This document shows positions 4,048 through 6,077 of a stretch of DNA of 6,077 nucleotides, in pieces (within the stretch, counting starts at the first letter, position 1; each line of letters starts with the position of its first letter). Position numbers and translations under genes: made by a program. Below the pieces are notes generated by a model. The model made no database searches. It was not told where the DNA came from and was given only the letters and a program-made list of their open reading frames with translations. This stretch comes from CALBMX01 sp047629095 (lineage in GTDB: Bacteria > Planctomycetota > UBA1135 > GCA-002686595). Location of the stretch: NCBI GenBank assembly GCA_047629095.1, contig JBLHWM010000231.1:1-6077 (forward strand), written 5' to 3'.

Positions 4048-5592
4048 TTAGGGCGTCACCAAGATCGTGGTGACGGCGCCACTGGGGCCGGCGGGCGTCG
4101 TGATCGTGAGCTCCTGTGTGACCGCGTCGTGGCTCCAGGTTGTCGCTAGCGCGCCGTCGAAGTGGACCGAAGTGGGCGCCATGCGGAAGGCCTGGAGTAT
4201 CACGTCGTCGCTGCCGGCATCGGACGACGACCACTCTAGGTTGTACGGGATGGTTGAGGACAGGCCCATGCGAACGGTGTCGAGGGCGATCTCGTCCACG
4301 AAGCGCGTATTGCGGAGGGTGGCCTTGTTGCTGCCGACTTTGACACCGATGTTGAAAGTGGCGATCCGGTTGGCCTGTGCGGCGCGCACATCAGCGTAGT
4401 GGTATTCACCTAAACGGTCAGCGTAGACCGCGGCCTCGAGCGGGTCGTTGGGCAAGCGGAAGCGGCTGATCCAGTCCATGGCCGAGTGCATGTCCATGGT
4501 GTCCCAATGGTGCTTCACGCCACTCAGGCTCGAAACATAGTTGATGTTGACACCTTCCGAGAGCATCTGGCCCGCGACCTTGGTGTTGTCCGAGACGAGC
4601 TTCGTTTGAGGGTCGCCAGGGTTCACGTAGGTGTAGATCGCCAGGTTGTTCAGGTTCCGCGCGGGCATCTTCAGCAGGTCGATCGCTCCACCACTAAAGA
4701 TGGCCGGGCTACAGCGCTCATAGGGAAAGGAGCTCGTCTCGCTGACCGGCGGATTGTAGAAGTGGGCCGCGTTCTCCATCATGGTCTTGAAGGAGGCGCT
4801 TCCGCTGTTGTACTCGTCCAACAGGTCCATGGTGCCGGTGTGGTTCACAACCCCAGCGACTCGGTATTTGTCCTCGGACCGACGTCGCATGGCGTAGCTC
4901 ATGGCTGCGCCGCCGCCCATCGAGAAGCCAACGGTGTAGATGCGCCTGCGGTCGAAGTTCAGGAACTCGTCGATGAGCTCGAGCATGGCATCGAGGCTCT
5001 TCTGGCTCTGTTCATTGCCAAAGTGCGTGTCGACCAAGCCGTAGGGCGCCAGCAGGGTCCAGCCTTTCTGGGCGCAGATCGCCGGCAAGTCCGTACCGCC
5101 GAAGATTTGCTTCTCGGAGACGCTGTAGGAGTGAAAGCCAACGACGAGTGCGCCAGAGCCAGGAATATTCTCCCCGCTCAAGGGCACCTGAATCGTGATG
5201 CGCTCGGTGCGCAAGGGGTGACCCGAGAACGGAGGCAGAATGATCGCCTCGAAGGTCGGGTCCCCAGTCATCGACGGGACCGTGCGGATCTCGACACCCT
5301 CGGACTTCAATACGGTCCAGCCGTAGGTGCCGGGGATCGGGATCGTTACGGAGCCAAGCTGAGCCGATGAGTTGTACGTGAATGGGACGGCAGGCCTAAC
5401 CTGAGACCACCACACCGGAGTCACAAACGGCTCCGCGGTGCCAGGCCCGGTGGTGGGGCCGTCTGTCTCGGCGTACCCAGCGGTCTGTGATTGAGCATTT
5501 GCCGAAGCTGCGAGCCAGGCGAAACCAACCAGAGAAAGAGCCTGGAGGCTCTTAGCTATTGGAATGATGCGTTGAGTCTTGAAGAGGCGCAT
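4048..5592 (-). CDS. Secreted alpha/beta hydrolase (esterase/depolymerase-like) with C-terminal beta domain
   Basis: The gene encodes 514 residues from ATG 5592 to TAA 4048-4050. Residues 1-33 are a Sec signal peptide with basic N-end, a hydrophobic stretch (about 17-29) and likely cleavage after ANA (31-33), so the enzyme is exported. Residues about 85-135 are a beta-rich lead-in. The alpha/beta hydrolase core spans about 145-385: strand ALVVGFHSY, then GFSMGGG with nucleophile Ser224, candidate acid Asp327 in NPGDP, and catalytic His361 or His362 in GVKHHWD. Such proteins include feruloyl and acetylxylan esterases and polyester depolymerases, which hydrolyse ester bonds outside the cell; the substrate cannot be named. 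Residues about 405-514 look like a beta-sandwich tail, possibly for binding or surface retention. The ribosome binding site is weak (AGG about 14 bases upstream). The gene stands alone between two long gaps, with its own hairpin terminator. Confidence 0.9.
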   Translation of the reverse strand: MRLFKTQRIIPIAKSLQALSLVGFAWLAASANAQSQTAGYAETDGPTTGPGTAEPFVTPVWWSQVRPAVPFTYNSSAQLGSVTIPIPGTYGWTVLKSEGVEIRTVPSMTGDPTFEAIILPPFSGHPLRTERITIQVPLSGENIPGSGALVVGFHSYSVSEKQIFGGTDLPAICAQKGWTLLAPYGLVDTHFGNEQSQKSLDAMLELIDEFLNFDRRRIYTVGFSMGGGAAMSYAMRRRSEDKYRVAGVVNHTGTMDLLDEYNSGSASFKTMMENAAHFYNPPVSETSSFPYERCSPAIFSGGAIDLLKMPARNLNNLAIYTYVNPGDPQTKLVSDNTKVAGQMLSEGVNINYVSSLSGVKHHWDTMDMHSAMDWISRFRLPNDPLEAAVYADRLGEYHYADVRAAQANRIATFNIGVKVGSNKATLRNTRFVDEIALDTVRMGLSSTIPYNLEWSSSDAGSDDVILQAFRMAPTSVHFDGALATTWSHDAVTQELTITTPAGPSGAVTTILVTP

Positions 5593-5656
5593 GAGATTGA
5601 TTTGCCTGTGAAATCCAGCAGGGGAGGGGAGAGAGGCTTAGACAAGTAGAGCCCTT

Positions 5657-5679
5657 GATAGGTTCCCTTAAACCCTATC
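5657..5679. promoter_or_regulatory. Inverted repeat upstream of the hydrolase, candidate operator or leader hairpin
   Basis: GATAGG (5657-5662) pairs with CCTATC (5674-5679). The helix can extend by TT/AA across one bulged C. It lies 65-87 bases upstream of the hydrolase ATG, in the likely promoter region. A nearby CCTTGAT occurs at both 5653-5659 and 5681-5687. No protein binding can be claimed from sequence alone. Confidence 0.35.
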
Positions 5680-5741
5680 GCCTTGATTTAGGACCAAACT
5701 TGGCCCAGATCGAGCTTCTTCCGCACCATTTCCAAGAAGAT

Positions 5742-5757
5742 GAGTCCACATGGACTC
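5742..5757. other. Inverted repeat GAGTCC-ACAT-GGACTC
   Basis: This is a perfect six-base-pair repeat with a four-base centre in the 291-base gap between the phosphatase end and the hydrolase start. It could be a weak terminator for the upstream minus-strand gene or an operator. Nothing else of note is seen in the rest of this gap. Confidence 0.35.
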
Positions 5758-5883
5758 TTGATCGAGGGTCTGGCAGGGGCAAAAGGCTCTAGGAGTCCAA
5801 GGCCGCTACCTGGCGCAGGTTGGAAGTAGCATATCGAAACTAGATGGGGCTGGATAGACTGCCGACCTCAGCACTAGGTGATC

Positions 5884-6077
5884 CTATCCAATTCCCAGGA
5901 TCTTGCTCAGGAATCCATAACGAAGTCCCCTTCCGGTCACAAGAAGCTCGCCCGCGCCGCAAAGGGCAGCCACTTGGCCTAGACAAGCCAAGCCCGCGGG
6001 TAAGACGGCCGCCCGGGCACGCTCCACCGGCAGCTTGGCCCGCGCGTCAATCGAAAGGGCCGCCAGCCGCTCGCCCC
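5884..6077 (-). CDS. Ppx/GppA-type phosphatase, C-terminal end (gene starts outside window)
   Basis: The minus strand is open from the window edge to TAG at 5884-5886, 63 full codons plus a partial one. It reads GERLAALSIDARAKLPVERA, then a helix RAAVLPAGLACLGQVAALCG, then GELLVTGRGLRYGFL and a short tail. In Ppx/GppA phosphatases the end of the ASKHA-fold domain has this layout: 'R...lp..R......aG..il' and then a strand followed by 'glR.G.l'. Exopolyphosphatase releases phosphate from polyphosphate, and GppA removes the 5' phosphate of pppGpp. The N-terminal nucleotide-binding motifs that would separate the two are outside the window. No in-frame start lies within the window, so it is easily missed. 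Confidence 0.8.
   Translation of the reverse strand, partial: GERLAALSIDARAKLPVERARAAVLPAGLACLGQVAALCGAGELLVTGRGLRYGFLSKILGIG

Noticed and set aside
3773..4234. Minus-strand open frame of 153 codons overlapping the hydrolase end
   Set aside because: It crosses the 16-bp terminator hairpin and overlaps a well-supported gene in another frame. Its composition is arginine/histidine-rich noise.
4486..5370. Long open frame on the plus strand opposite the hydrolase
   Set aside because: It is a shadow of the hydrolase in GC-rich DNA. Its product has no recognisable fold, while the minus strand encodes a complete signal peptide and catalytic motifs.

Overview
The window is GC-rich bacterial DNA. It carries the end of an iduronate-2-sulfatase-like sulfatase, a small lipoprotein, tRNA-Met(CAU), a small GAF-like protein, a structured non-coding RNA, a secreted alpha/beta hydrolase and the end of a Ppx/GppA phosphatase. 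A secreted-type sulfatase, an exported esterase, scattered single genes and long gaps fit an aquatic Planctomycetota or another PVC-type bacterium. That is inference, because no taxonomic marker beyond one tRNA is present.

Layout: sulfatase, + strand, 1-1095, with its start outside the window. It converges on the minus-strand lipoprotein gene 1191-1763, with a long inverted repeat between them. tRNA-Met lies on the minus strand at 2062-2138. A G-rich leader (2167-2280) precedes the plus-strand GAF-like gene 2283-2891. A promoter (2972-3000), a multi-hairpin RNA (about 3007-3233) and a very strong terminator follow. About 740 bases without a gene come next. The hydrolase (4048-5592, minus) ends at a 16-bp-stem hairpin. 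A 291-base gap separates it from the Ppx/GppA tail (5884-6077, minus).

Two things stand out. First, the lipoprotein gene appears broken by two in-frame TGA codons, but reading both as selenocysteine gives one 190-residue lipoprotein with two HMA-like (ferredoxin-fold) domains. Each TGA falls where an HMA domain has the first Cys of its CxxC metal motif. Each is followed at SECIS distance by a hairpin with the identical pentaloop CGUGA. This looks like a two-selenocysteine, two-HMA-domain exported selenoprotein.

Second, 3007-3233 looks like a complete independent RNA gene. It has a sigma70-type promoter with a 17-bp spacer, three hairpins presenting the same UUGCGAGCC loop on unrelated stems, two UUCG hairpins, competing alternative pairings and a GCAA-capped terminator. 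I do not recognise it as a known RNA class.

The genes do not form one operon. No functional link between the sulfatase, the selenoprotein, the esterase and the phosphatase can be shown from this window.
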